Shown: positions 16,553 through 25,609 of the stretch, piece after piece
Position numbering within the stretch: position 1 is the first letter of the stretch
Layout of the letters: the number at the start of each line of letters is the position of its first letter
DNA from: Mycobacterium rhizamassiliense
GTDB taxonomy: Bacteria > Actinomycetota > Actinomycetes > Mycobacteriales > Mycobacteriaceae
NCBI RefSeq assembly: GCF_900157375.1
Contig: NZ_LT721901.1
Location: 2,838,315 to 2,902,314 of the forward strand
Direction of reading: 5' to 3'
Length of the DNA: 64,000 nt
The notes under the pieces: model-generated
What the model was told of the DNA's origin: nothing
Databases searched by the model: none
The model's input: only the letters and a program-made list of their open reading frames with translations
Position numbers and translations under genes: made by a program

Positions 16553-17581
16553 ATGCGAGAGAATTTGGTAGGCGCCACGTGGCGTCTTGCCATCTACTTG
16601 GTCGTGTGCTTGTTGGGCGCGTTCGCGTTGGTCGCCGTCTTCGGCCAGCTCCGCTTCCAACCGGAGAAGACCTACAAGGCCGTGTTCGCGAATGTGTCCG
16701 GGCTGGAGGGCGGAAACTTCGTCCGCATCGCTGGTGTCGAGGTTGGCAAGGTCAAGAACATCTCCATCCAGCCGGATTCCACGGTGCTCGTCGAGTTCAC
16801 CGCTGCCGACTCGGTAGTGCTGACGGAAGGCGCTAGGGCCGCCATCCGCTTCGCCGACCTCATCGGGGGCAGATACATGGCACTCGAAGAGGGTGCCGGG
16901 GCAATAAAGAGACTGTATCCGGGCGGGACCATTCCGCTGAACCGCACCGAGCCGGCGCTCGACCTCGATGCGCTGATCGGCGGATTCCGGCCCTTGTTCC
17001 GCGCGTTGGACCCCGACCAGGTGAACAAACTGACCGGCCAACTGATCGCGGCTTTTCAGGGTCAGGGCGGCACGATCGGCTCGTTTCTCACCCAAGCCGC
17101 GGCCCTGACCAACACTCTGGCCGATCGGGATCAACTGATCGGCCAGGTCATCTCGAATCTGAATTCTCTGCTCGGTTCACTCAGCGGCCAGAGCAAGCAG
17201 TTCGCCAAGGCTGTCGACTCACTATCCGAACTCGTGACAGGCCTCGAAGCCCGTAAGCAGGACATCAGCAACGGGGTGGCATACGCCAACGCCGCGGCCG
17301 GGTCGATCGCCGACCTGCTGGCGCAGGCCCGCCCGCCGCTGAAAAAGGTTGTGGGGGAGACGGACCGGACCGCCGGCACCGTGCTGGCCGATCGTGAATT
17401 CTTCGACAACTACCTCAACGCCTGGCCTGACGCGTTCAAGATCCTCAACAGACAGGGCCTAACCGGCGACTGGTTCAGCTTCTATCTGTGCGACGCCATT
17501 CTGAAGGTCAATGGCAAAGGCGGCCAACCGGTGTATATCAAGGTCGCCGGCCAGGCCACCGGGAGGTGCACGCCGCGATGA
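16553..17581 (+). CDS. mceB: MceB, Mce-family lipid transport protein
   Basis: A 342-residue Mce protein with anchor helix at about 13-33 (LAIYLVVCLLGAFALVAVFG), then the MlaD-like domain (VSGLEGGNFVRIAGVEVGKV, about 50-69, and RAAIRFADLIGGRYMAL near 101). A helical segment with heptad-like spacing covers about 150-270. A good ribosome-binding site (AGAGGAAGG) precedes the ATG. Its stop overlaps the mceC start (ATGA). It has no proline-rich tail, as usual for MceB. Confidence 0.93.
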   Translation: MRENLVGATWRLAIYLVVCLLGAFALVAVFGQLRFQPEKTYKAVFANVSGLEGGNFVRIAGVEVGKVKNISIQPDSTVLVEFTAADSVVLTEGARAAIRFADLIGGRYMALEEGAGAIKRLYPGGTIPLNRTEPALDLDALIGGFRPLFRALDPDQVNKLTGQLIAAFQGQGGTIGSFLTQAAALTNTLADRDQLIGQVISNLNSLLGSLSGQSKQFAKAVDSLSELVTGLEARKQDISNGVAYANAAAGSIADLLAQARPPLKKVVGETDRTAGTVLADREFFDNYLNAWPDAFKILNRQGLTGDWFSFYLCDAILKVNGKGGQPVYIKVAGQATGRCTPR

Positions 17582-18873
17582 GAACCTTTTCCGAACGCAA
17601 CCCGCTCACCATCGGCGCCATCGGCCTCGGCATCACCTTTACTGTCATGTTGCTAGCGCTGAACTACGACAAACTGCCGTTCTTCCAGACCGGCAGGACC
17701 TACTCGGCATATTTCGCCGAGGCCGGCGGCCTGGTAGCCGGCAGCGCCGTTCAGGTGTCGGGTTTCCGGGTCGGTCAAGTCTCGAGTGTCGAGCTCGACG
17801 GACCGCGGGTGCTGGTTAAGTTCCACGTCGACGGCGGCGTGCACCTCGGTGACCGCACCGAGGCAGCAATCAAATTGAAGACCGTGCTCGGCACAAAGCT
17901 CCTTGCCGTCACCCCGCGGGGAGACGGGCAGCTGACTGGCCCGATACCCCTCGACCGGACCAGGCCGGCCTATCAATTGCCCGACGCGCTGGGAGATCTC
18001 ACCACCACCATCAGCGGGTTGAAGACCGATCAATTGTCCAACTCGCTGGCGGTGCTGGCCGACACGTTTTCGGATACTCCGCCCGACCTCAAGGCCGCGG
18101 TGCAGGGGTTGGCTCGGTTCTCGAAGTCACTAGACGAACGCGACACCCAGCTGCGAGACCTGTTGGGTAACGCTAATAAAGCGACGACGGTGTTGAGCGA
18201 GCGCAGCGACGAGATCGTCAACCTGGTCGCCAAGACCAACGCGCTGTTGGTGCAACTGAAAAGCCAAAGCAGCGCGTTGGACCAGATCTCCAACAATCTC
18301 TCCGCGGTCGCCCAGCAGGTGAAGGGCTTTATCGCCGAAAACCGCAATACCCTCAAGCCGACGCTGGACAAGCTCAACGAGGTGTTAACCATCGTCGACA
18401 ACCGCAAAGAACGCGTCCAGAAGGCGCTCACGGGGCTGAACAGCTTCTCGTTGCGGCTGGGTGAAACGGTCTCATCCGGGCCGTTCTACGAAGCCTATGT
18501 CGCCAACCTGCTGCCCGGTCAGTTCGTGCAGCCGTTCATCGATGCGGCTTTCTCCGACCTTGGCCTGGATCCGAATGTGCTACTGCCCACGCAGCGCGCC
18601 GATCCGGAGGTCGGCCAGCCGGCGACGCCGCCGCTACCGATACCGTTCCCGCGGACCGGCCAGGGCGGGGAACCGCGCATGAACATCCCGGACGCCATCA
18701 CCGGTAACCCCGGCGACCATCCGTGCGGTGCGCCGGGTGTGGCCTTGCCTGGTCCGGGCTGCTACCCGTATCGGGAGCCACCACCCGCACCGCCACCTGG
18801 CGGGCCGCCGCCAGGGCCGCCGGCGCCCGCCATCGCGCCCCCAGACCTGCCCGGTGAAGGCGGCGGACAATGA
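17578..18873 (+). CDS. mceC: MceC, Mce-family lipid transport protein
   Basis: A 431-residue Mce protein. I place the start at the ATG overlapping the mceB stop; the frame is open about 90 bases earlier, but only within mceB. The anchor is at about 9-28, and the Mce domain contains EAGGLVAGSAVQVSGFRVGQ (about 49-68) and KTVLGTKLLAVTPRG. The helical middle is followed by a proline-rich tail from about 340 (EPPPAPPPGGPPPGPPAPA). It overlaps mceD by four bases. Confidence 0.93.
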   Translation: MRTFSERNPLTIGAIGLGITFTVMLLALNYDKLPFFQTGRTYSAYFAEAGGLVAGSAVQVSGFRVGQVSSVELDGPRVLVKFHVDGGVHLGDRTEAAIKLKTVLGTKLLAVTPRGDGQLTGPIPLDRTRPAYQLPDALGDLTTTISGLKTDQLSNSLAVLADTFSDTPPDLKAAVQGLARFSKSLDERDTQLRDLLGNANKATTVLSERSDEIVNLVAKTNALLVQLKSQSSALDQISNNLSAVAQQVKGFIAENRNTLKPTLDKLNEVLTIVDNRKERVQKALTGLNSFSLRLGETVSSGPFYEAYVANLLPGQFVQPFIDAAFSDLGLDPNVLLPTQRADPEVGQPATPPLPIPFPRTGQGGEPRMNIPDAITGNPGDHPCGAPGVALPGPGCYPYREPPPAPPPGGPPPGPPAPAIAPPDLPGEGGGQ

Positions 18874-20135
18874 ACACACGTAACGCCAAGATCGGCTTGG
18901 CCTTCGCGCTCGTGGTGCTGCTGATGGGCGGCATCGCCACGGTGGCGCGGACGGCCGGCGGCAGCGGACGTACCACCGTCACCGGATACTTCGCGGATAG
19001 CACCGGCCTCTACAACGGCGACGACGTTGTCATTCTCGGTGTGCGCGTCGGCAAGGTCGACAAGATCGAACCCCAGCCCAGCCGCGTCAAGATCACCTTC
19101 TGGTACGACGCCAAATACCGGGTGCCCGCCGAGGCCAAAGCCGTGATCCTGTCACCGTCGCTCGTGACGCCGCGATCCATCCAGTTGACACCCGCCTACA
19201 CGGGCGGGGCGGTGATGGCGGCCGGGGCGGTGATCCCGCAGGAACGTACCGCGGTTCCGGTGGAATACGACGACTTGCGCCAGCAGCTCGAGAAGCTGAC
19301 GCAGACGCTGCAGCCCACCAAGCCGGGCGGCACCAGCACCCTGGGGGCATTCATCAACACCGCCGCCGACAACTTGCGCGGTCAGGGCCCGGATATCCGA
19401 GACACCCTCATCAAGCTGTCACAGGCGATTTCGGCGATCGGTGACCACAGCAGCGACCTGTTCAGCACCTTGAAGAACCTGTCGATCCTGGTCTCAGCGC
19501 TGCGTGACAGCGGCGATGTGTTGCGACAACTGAACCAGAATCTGGCCGCGGTGACCAACCTGTTGGCCAATGACCCCAACGAGGTCGGAAACGCGGTTCG
19601 CGACCTCGACGACGTGGCCGACGATGTCCGAAACTTCGTGGCCGATAACCGAGAGACGCTGGGTACCACCTCCGACAAGCTGGCTTCGGTGTCACAGGCG
19701 GTGAACGCAAGCCTCGACGATGTCAAACAAATTCTGCATGTCGCCCCGACAGCCTTCCAGAACTTCCTCAACATCTACCAACCCGCGCAAGGCGCGCTGA
19801 CCGGAGCGTTGGGGGTGAACCAATTCGCCAACCCAATCCAGTTCCTGTGCGCCGCGATTCAGGCGGCGTCGCGTCGCGGCGCCAAAGAGTCAGCGAAACT
19901 CTGCGTGCAATATCTGGCACCGATCTTCAAGAACCGTCAGTACAACTTCCCGCCGCTGGGCGAGAATCTCTTCGTCGGAACCACGGCTCGTCCCAACGAA
20001 ATTACCTACAGCGAGGACTGGCTGCGGCCCGACTATGTTCCCCCACAGCCGGCAGCACCTCCGGGAGGCACCATCAGCCCGCGCAGGCCGTCGCACCTGT
20101 GTCGACCAATCCGGCCGACGGCCTGCGCGGGCTGA
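18870..20135 (+). CDS. mceD: MceD, Mce-family lipid transport protein with frameshifted C-terminus
   Basis: A 421-residue frame with anchor helix at about 9-27 and Mce domain (DSTGLYNGDDVVILGVRVGK). The sequence is normal to about residue 400 (LRPDYVPPQPAAPPG) and then ends in an unrelated, basic stretch (PRRPSHLCRPIRPTACAG). The usual MceD ending, NPADGLRGLMVPPGG, is present in the other frame and reaches a TGA at 20159-20161 that overlaps the mceE start. The frame change falls within the left arm of a perfect 38-base inverted repeat (20056-20153). The protein core is intact, so function may survive. Sequencing or assembly error is the alternative to a true template-switch mutation. Confidence 0.85.
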   Translation: MNTRNAKIGLAFALVVLLMGGIATVARTAGGSGRTTVTGYFADSTGLYNGDDVVILGVRVGKVDKIEPQPSRVKITFWYDAKYRVPAEAKAVILSPSLVTPRSIQLTPAYTGGAVMAAGAVIPQERTAVPVEYDDLRQQLEKLTQTLQPTKPGGTSTLGAFINTAADNLRGQGPDIRDTLIKLSQAISAIGDHSSDLFSTLKNLSILVSALRDSGDVLRQLNQNLAAVTNLLANDPNEVGNAVRDLDDVADDVRNFVADNRETLGTTSDKLASVSQAVNASLDDVKQILHVAPTAFQNFLNIYQPAQGALTGALGVNQFANPIQFLCAAIQAASRRGAKESAKLCVQYLAPIFKNRQYNFPPLGENLFVGTTARPNEITYSEDWLRPDYVPPQPAAPPGGTISPRRPSHLCRPIRPTACAG

Positions 20136-20153
20136 TGGTGCCTCCCGGAGGTG
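20056..20153. repeat. Perfect 38-bp inverted repeat at the mceD 3' end
   Basis: Arms 20056-20093 and 20116-20153 are exact reverse complements, separated by a 22-base loop (20094-20115). The right arm encodes the normal MceD ending in its expected frame; the left arm is its mirror copy and carries the frame change. In RNA it would give a very stable hairpin immediately before the mceE start at 20158 and could affect mceE translation. Origin is probably template switching within a shorter palindrome, or an assembly artefact. Confidence 0.95.
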
Positions 20154-20157
20154 TACA

Positions 20158-21318
20158 GTGAGTCGATCACGGCGCTGGTCTCGCGCAGCCATGGGGCTGG
20201 TAGGGGTGCTTGCTGCGACGGCGCTGTCAGGTTGCGGGTTCCGCGGCGCGAACTCGTTTCCTTTGCCGGGAACCAGCGGGGGTGGCCACGGTTCGTACAC
20301 GATCCAAGCGCAGATGCCCGATGTGCAAAATCTGGAACGGAATTCTCGAGTTCGGGTCAATGACGTCACCGTCGGCACGGTGAGCAACATCGAGCTTCAG
20401 GGTTGGCACGCACTGGTCACCATGACGATCAGCGGTGGCGTCGACCTGCCGGCCAACGCGACCGCCACGGTCGGGCAGACCAGCCTGCTGGGTTCGGTGC
20501 ATGTCGAACTGGCGCCCCCCACCGGGGCCCCGCCCGAAGGCAAGCTCAAAAACGGATCGCTGATCCCGCTGTTGTCGTCCGACACCTATCCGTCTACCGA
20601 ACGGACGCTGGCCGCGGTTTCGCTGGTGCTCAACGGCGGCGGCCTGGGGCAGATCCAGGACATCACCAAGTCTTTGAGCACCGCCTTCACCGGCCGCGAG
20701 GCAGACCTGAGAAGCCTGCTCGGGCAGCTCGACAAGTTCGTCGGCTACCTCGACGACCAAAAAGGCGACATCATCGCCGCAACGGAAAGCCTCAACAACC
20801 TGGTTGGTCAATTCGCTGACCAGAAACCGGTGATCGACAAGGCGTTGAAGACCATCCCGAACGCCTTGACCGTGTTGAAAGACGAGCGAAACGCGCTGGC
20901 CGACGCTCTCGATGACCTGAGCAGATTCGGCGCCCTTGCCGCTGACTCGGTCAACAAGACCAAGGAAAGTCTGGTCAAAGAGCTCAAGGACCTGGGCCCG
21001 GTGCTGCAGTCGCTGGCGGATGCCGGGCCGGCGCTGACCCGCGCGCTGGATTTCTACGGAACCTTCCCGTTCCCCACGAGCACACTCAGCAAATGGATGC
21101 GCGGCGACTATGCGAACCTGACGGCGGTCATCGACCTGACGCTGAGCCGGCTGGACGCATCGTTCTTCACCGGTACCCGGTTCGAGTGCAATCTGACCGA
21201 GCTTGAGCTGCAGTGGGGCCGCACCATCGGCCAGATGCCCAGCCCATGCACCGCGGGCGGTCCGTACAACCCCGGCAACCCCCTGGTTGTCCCGTATCAC
21301 TTCGATCAGGGGCGCTGA
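20158..21318 (+). CDS. mceE: MceE, lipoprotein subunit of the Mce transporter
   Basis: A 386-residue Mce lipoprotein. The GTG start overlaps the expected mceD stop TGA at 20159, which fixes the start and confirms the mceD reading frame that should have continued. The signal peptide MSRSRRWSRAAMGLVGVLAA ends in the lipobox LSGC with Cys26. The Mce domain follows (NLERNSRVRVNDVTVGTV and TATVGQTSLLGSVHVEL), then helices to about 300. It corresponds in place to the LprK-type subunit. The perfect inverted repeat just upstream may fold over its start region. A four-base gap separates it from mceF. Confidence 0.93.
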   Translation: MSRSRRWSRAAMGLVGVLAATALSGCGFRGANSFPLPGTSGGGHGSYTIQAQMPDVQNLERNSRVRVNDVTVGTVSNIELQGWHALVTMTISGGVDLPANATATVGQTSLLGSVHVELAPPTGAPPEGKLKNGSLIPLLSSDTYPSTERTLAAVSLVLNGGGLGQIQDITKSLSTAFTGREADLRSLLGQLDKFVGYLDDQKGDIIAATESLNNLVGQFADQKPVIDKALKTIPNALTVLKDERNALADALDDLSRFGALAADSVNKTKESLVKELKDLGPVLQSLADAGPALTRALDFYGTFPFPTSTLSKWMRGDYANLTAVIDLTLSRLDASFFTGTRFECNLTELELQWGRTIGQMPSPCTAGGPYNPGNPLVVPYHFDQGR

Positions 21319-21322
21319 CATC

Positions 21323-22792
21323 ATGCTCACTAGGCGAATCAAGATCCAGCTGGTGGTGTTCGCGGTTGTCAGCGTGGTCGCGGGCACCGTCATGTTCTTC
21401 AACTACATGCATGTGCCGACCGCGTTCTTCGGGGTCGACCGCTACACGGTCACGGTGCAGTTGCCCGAGGCCGGCGGACTGTACCCAGGGGGCAACGTCA
21501 CCTACCGAGGAGTCGAGGTGGGTCGGGTACGGGACGTGCGCTTAACCAGTAGTGGCGCCGAGGCGGTGCTGCAGATGGATTCGGATGTCCACATCCCCGC
21601 CGACCTCAGCGCCCAGGTACACAGCGTGTCCGCGGTCGGCGAGCAATATGTCGAACTGCTACCGCGCGCGGGGGACGGGCCGGCGCTGCGAAACGGCGAC
21701 GTGATCCCTGTGGACCGCACCTATGTCCCGCCCAACCTGAACTCGCTGCTGCAGGCGACCAATCGTGGGTTGACCGCGATCCCGCGCGACAACCTCAAAA
21801 CGGTGGTCGACGAATCCTATGTCGCTGTCGGTGGGCTCGGCCCCGAACTGTCCCGGCTGGTCAAAGGGACGACCAATCTGGCGATCGACGCTCGCAAGAA
21901 CCTGGACGCGCTCGTTACCTTGATCGACGAGTCCAAGCCCGTCTTGGACAGCCAGTCCCAGTCATCGGATGCGGTGCAGGCGTGGGCCGCCCACCTGGCG
22001 GCTATCACCTCGCAGCTTCGAGACAACGACTCCGCGGTCGCGGGCTTGCTTCACACGGGCGGCCCAGCGGCCGCCGAGGCCCGCCAACTGTTCGACCGGT
22101 TGAACCCCACGTTGCCGATCGTGCTGGCCAATCTGGTCAGTGTTGGGCAGGTGGGAGTGACCTACCGCGACAACCTGGAAGCCATCTTGGTGGAGCTGCC
22201 GCAGGGGGCCGCCGACGTCCAAGCGACCGGCGTGCCCAATAGGAATACCAAACAGCCTTACTTGGGCGGCTACCTCAGCTTCAACCTGAACCTCAACTGG
22301 CCGCCGCCCTGCGTCACTGGATTCCTGCCTGTCCAGCAGCAGCGGGCCGCCAGCTTCGAGGACTACCCAGACCCGCCTAAAGGCGACCTTTACTGCCGGA
22401 TACCGCAAGACTCGATGATCAACGTTCGCGGGGCGCGCAATCTGCCGTGTGAGACTCGCCCCGGCAAGCGCGCGCCGACCGTCAAGATGTGCGAAAGCGA
22501 CGAGACCTACGTCCCCCTGAACGACGGCTTTGCCTGGAAGGGGGATCCGAACGCGACGTACAGCGGCCAGAATGTGCCGCAGCTCAGACCAGGAGATGAG
22601 CCGCCCGGGCAGTCCGCACCACCGTCGCCGCCGGGTCCTGCACCACCCCCGATCGCCGCCGTCCAATACGACCCGGCAACCGGTATGTACGTGGGACCAG
22701 ACGGGCGTATGTACAGCCAAGCCGACCTGGCCCACGGAGCTACGAAGGAGCAAACATGGCAGAGTATGCTGCTGCCTCCCAAGAGGAATTGA
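21323..22792 (+). CDS. mceF: MceF, Mce-family lipid transport protein
   Basis: A 489-residue Mce protein beginning MLTRRIKIQLVVFAVVSVVA, with the anchor at about 7-25. I take the ATG four bases after the mceE stop; the upstream open frame lies inside mceE. The Mce domain shows EAGGLYPGGNVTYRGVEVGR (about 49-68) and SAVGEQYVELLPR. The tail has several cysteines and a proline-rich stretch (QSAPPSPPGPAPPP), and ends YDPATGMYVGPDGRMYSQAD, a common MceF ending. It overlaps the first mas gene by 37 bases. Confidence 0.93.
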   Translation: MLTRRIKIQLVVFAVVSVVAGTVMFFNYMHVPTAFFGVDRYTVTVQLPEAGGLYPGGNVTYRGVEVGRVRDVRLTSSGAEAVLQMDSDVHIPADLSAQVHSVSAVGEQYVELLPRAGDGPALRNGDVIPVDRTYVPPNLNSLLQATNRGLTAIPRDNLKTVVDESYVAVGGLGPELSRLVKGTTNLAIDARKNLDALVTLIDESKPVLDSQSQSSDAVQAWAAHLAAITSQLRDNDSAVAGLLHTGGPAAAEARQLFDRLNPTLPIVLANLVSVGQVGVTYRDNLEAILVELPQGAADVQATGVPNRNTKQPYLGGYLSFNLNLNWPPPCVTGFLPVQQQRAASFEDYPDPPKGDLYCRIPQDSMINVRGARNLPCETRPGKRAPTVKMCESDETYVPLNDGFAWKGDPNATYSGQNVPQLRPGDEPPGQSAPPSPPGPAPPPIAAVQYDPATGMYVGPDGRMYSQADLAHGATKEQTWQSMLLPPKRN

Positions 22793-23499
22793 GCGATATG
22801 GGACGGACGGAAACAACCCCCGCATCGTCCGGTGACACCGACCAGGGTTCGCCGGATTTGCCCAACCTGGCCACCTCGAAAAGGCAGGAGGCCGACGCGG
22901 CCCCAGATTCAGAGCCGGCCGCGCAAGGCCTGGTCGGCGAAGCCGATGATGACGATGCGGCGGTCGATGACGAAGTTGACGATGCCTCGAAAGACGCTGC
23001 GCCGCTGAAGAAGCGGATGTCGCCGGTGCGGCTGGCGGCGGTGTGGGGGGCGGTCACACTAGTCTCCTTGGGCGCTCTGGGCGGTTGGTTCGGGTTTCGG
23101 ATGTATCAGTCACACCAGGCCCATCAACAGCGCGAGCTCCTGATTCAGGTCGCAAGGCAAGGGGCGCTGAACTTGACGACGATCGACTGGCAGCACGCCG
23201 ACGCCGACATACAGCGCATTCTGGACTCGGCGACAGGCACTTTCTACGACGACTTCTCCAACCGATCTAAACCCTTCGTCGACGTCGTCAAGAAGGCGCA
23301 GTCGAAGTCGGTAGGAACAATCATCGAGGCGGGCGTGGAGTCGCAGTCGGCCAACGAAGCCCAAGTGCTGGTTGCTGTGTCGGTAAAGACGTCGAATCTT
23401 GGTGCAGCAGAACAAGATCTGCGACATTGGCGAATGCGAATCACCGTGCAAAAGCTCGGAAACGTCGCGAAAGTCTCCAACGTCGCATTCGTGCTATGA
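22756..23499 (+). CDS. Mce-associated membrane protein (Mas), first copy
   Basis: A 247-residue Mce-associated protein: a long acidic, disordered N-terminus (AEDDDDAAVDDEVDDAS type, about 60-80), one membrane helix at about 92-114 (LAAVWGAVTLVSLGALGGWFGF), and a C-terminal domain resembling the NTF2-like fold of Mas and Mce accessory proteins. These stabilise the Mce complex and can affect substrate import; a partner role is inferred from position. The start is inside the mceF end, so it is co-translated. It overlaps the second mas gene by four bases (ATGA). Confidence 0.88.
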   Translation: MAEYAAASQEELSDMGRTETTPASSGDTDQGSPDLPNLATSKRQEADAAPDSEPAAQGLVGEADDDDAAVDDEVDDASKDAAPLKKRMSPVRLAAVWGAVTLVSLGALGGWFGFRMYQSHQAHQQRELLIQVARQGALNLTTIDWQHADADIQRILDSATGTFYDDFSNRSKPFVDVVKKAQSKSVGTIIEAGVESQSANEAQVLVAVSVKTSNLGAAEQDLRHWRMRITVQKLGNVAKVSNVAFVL

Positions 23500-24269
23500 G
23501 TAACTTCCAGGTCGGCAAGCACCGAGTACTAAGTCTACGAGCCAGAAAGGGCACCACCGCTGTGCCGGTTGACATCGATTCCGCCACTGAGCAAGAAGAA
23601 GCCATCGCCGTCGGGGAGACGACCGAACAGGCGGAAAGCGCACCGAACGAACTCGAGGCGACCGGTGACGCACACGACACGAACGGAACAACAGACGTTG
23701 CTGAGGCAGAGGAGGCGTCCGCCGAGGCCGAGGACACTGAAGCCGGCGACGCGAAAGACGTTGAGCCCCAGATACGTAAGCGCAGGATTGTATGGTCCCG
23801 GGCGTTGGTGTTCGGGGTGCTGCCGATACTGGCGTTGCTGGTCGCGGTGGGCGCCGGCTACCTCAAGTGGCAAGACACGTGGGTCCGCAGCTCCGGGGCC
23901 GCCGGCATCGAGTCGGTCGCGGCGGCCAAAGAATCTACAGTTGCGATACTGTCCTACCAGCCCGACATTGTCGAAAAGGAACTCGGGGCCGCCCGCGACC
24001 GGCTGACCGGTAAGTTCAGGGACTCCTACGCAGACCTGGTCCGCGACGTGGTGGTACCCGGCGCCAAGAAGGACCACATCTCGGCGATCGCCACCGTTCC
24101 CGCTGCCGCCTCAGTGTCGGCGACACCAAACCACGCGGTTGCTCTGGTGTACGTCGACCAGACTGTAACCGTTGGCAACGATGCGCCCACCGACACCGCA
24201 TCCACCGTCCGCGTGACTATGGACAAGGTCGGCAACCGGTGGCTGATCTCATCATTCGACCCGATCTGA
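23496..24269 (+). CDS. Mce-associated membrane protein (Mas), second copy
   Basis: A 257-residue protein built like its neighbour: acidic N-terminus (residues 30-90), single membrane helix at about 102-122 (ALVFGVLPILALLVAVGAGY) and C-terminal domain ending WLISSFDPI. I place the start at the ATG overlapping the previous stop; the open frame reaches further back but without a start signal. Two mas genes in tandem after mceF are the usual arrangement. It is the last gene of the mce operon and converges with the CoA-transferase gene 73 bases on. Confidence 0.88.
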   Translation: MSNFQVGKHRVLSLRARKGTTAVPVDIDSATEQEEAIAVGETTEQAESAPNELEATGDAHDTNGTTDVAEAEEASAEAEDTEAGDAKDVEPQIRKRRIVWSRALVFGVLPILALLVAVGAGYLKWQDTWVRSSGAAGIESVAAAKESTVAILSYQPDIVEKELGAARDRLTGKFRDSYADLVRDVVVPGAKKDHISAIATVPAAASVSATPNHAVALVYVDQTVTVGNDAPTDTASTVRVTMDKVGNRWLISSFDPI

Positions 24270-24342
24270 GGCTGGGATGGCAGACTTGGACATCTCGGCA
24301 CATGGCCTGAGTGGGGCATCGACCGTGCGACCAGCGCCGCGC

Positions 24343-25572
24343 TCATGTGATCGCCCCGGCAATCTTGAGTTCGATGAGGCGATCGTCATCGATGCCTAAT
24401 TCGCGCAGCACGCTGTCGGTGTGCTCGGCGAACTGCGGCGCTCTGGGCAGGCTTGCCGGGTCGTCGTCGAACTTCACCGGATTGGCCACCAGTTTCTGCG
24501 GATGACCTTCGGCATCAACGATTTCGGCGATACGACCGTTGGCGGCCAGTGCTTCGTCATTGGCTATTTCCCAGGCGTCCTGTACCGGGGCCCATTGCCC
24601 CCTGCCCTTGCGCAATAAGGCTTGGCACTCGGCGAAGGTCAAGTTGCCGATCGTGTCCCCGACGATGTGTTGAGCAGTTTCGCAGTGCTCGGACATCGCC
24701 TCGATCGAGGTGAACCGGGGATCTTCGGCGAGATCGGGCAGACCCATTAGTCGGCAGAACTCCGGCCAGTATCGCGTCGGCTGCAACATCGACAACTGGA
24801 CGAACCTTCCGTCCGAAGTCCGATAGGCACCGGTTAGCGGATTGCCCGGCGCCTGGGTTCGCCGTTCTACCTTCGGCAGCGGGCCGCCCATCAGCATCGC
24901 CATGTTCACGCTGAATTGCGTTGCCCAGGCGCCCACCGCGAGGAGCGACACGTCGAGCACCGACGGTTCCCCCGTGGTCTGTCTGCCGTAAAGTGCCGCG
25001 GCCACACCTCCGGCAATGGTGATCCCGCCGATGTTGTCTCCGTACGCTCCGGCGGGCATGAACGGGGTTTGCGGCACGTCCGGTGAAGTGAGGCCGTCCG
25101 CGCTGCCGCCGCGGGCCCAGAAGGCTGTCGCGTCGTAGGCGCCTGCGTCGCGGTCTGGCCCATTGGAACCGAAGCCGTTGCCGACGACATAGATGATGTC
25201 GGGGTTCACTCGGCGGACGTCGTCGACGTCGATGGAGAGCTTCTTGCGTGACGACGGCAGGTAATTTGTCAGGAATACGTCGCTTCGCCGAATCAGTTCG
25301 TCGAGCAGGGGACGCGCCTCGGAATTGTCCAGGGCCAGGCCCACACTGCGCTTTCCGCGGTTGGGTGCTTCCATGATCGGCGCGAACGACGATCCGGGTA
25401 CAGTTGCCGCGGCGCCCAACACTTTGACCAAGCCGCGCTGGGCATCGCCGGTGACAGGATGCTCGATCTTCACCACGTCGGCGCCCCAGTCGGCGAGCAC
25501 AGCGCCTGCCGATGGAACAAAGGTGAACTGGGCGACCTCTAGCACGCGAACTCCGGTGAGCGGTTTACGCAT
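24343..25572 (-). CDS. CaiB/BaiF-type (family III) CoA transferase
   Basis: A 409-residue family III CoA transferase: VLEVAQFTFVPSAGAVLADWGADVVKIEHP (about 10-39) is the CoA-binding entry, and the catalytic Asp is probably that of YDATAFWARGG. It moves CoA between acyl-CoA and a free acid. A second copy with the same opening is at 53267-54478. It lies 37 bases downstream of the GntR gene on the same strand, so the regulator and enzyme are probably one unit; a regulator of its own substrate is a reasonable inference. Confidence 0.9.
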   Translation of the reverse strand: MRKPLTGVRVLEVAQFTFVPSAGAVLADWGADVVKIEHPVTGDAQRGLVKVLGAAATVPGSSFAPIMEAPNRGKRSVGLALDNSEARPLLDELIRRSDVFLTNYLPSSRKKLSIDVDDVRRVNPDIIYVVGNGFGSNGPDRDAGAYDATAFWARGGSADGLTSPDVPQTPFMPAGAYGDNIGGITIAGGVAAALYGRQTTGEPSVLDVSLLAVGAWATQFSVNMAMLMGGPLPKVERRTQAPGNPLTGAYRTSDGRFVQLSMLQPTRYWPEFCRLMGLPDLAEDPRFTSIEAMSEHCETAQHIVGDTIGNLTFAECQALLRKGRGQWAPVQDAWEIANDEALAANGRIAEIVDAEGHPQKLVANPVKFDDDPASLPRAPQFAEHTDSVLRELGIDDDRLIELKIAGAIT

Positions 25573-25609
25573 CAGATGTCCTTCAAATGAGGGTGGGCAC
25601 GGTGCCCAC

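Noticed and set aside
20035..20157. Upstream extension of mceE (start at 20035)
   Set aside because: The added residues lie within the mceD end and the inverted repeat; the signal peptide and lipobox begin at GTG 20158.
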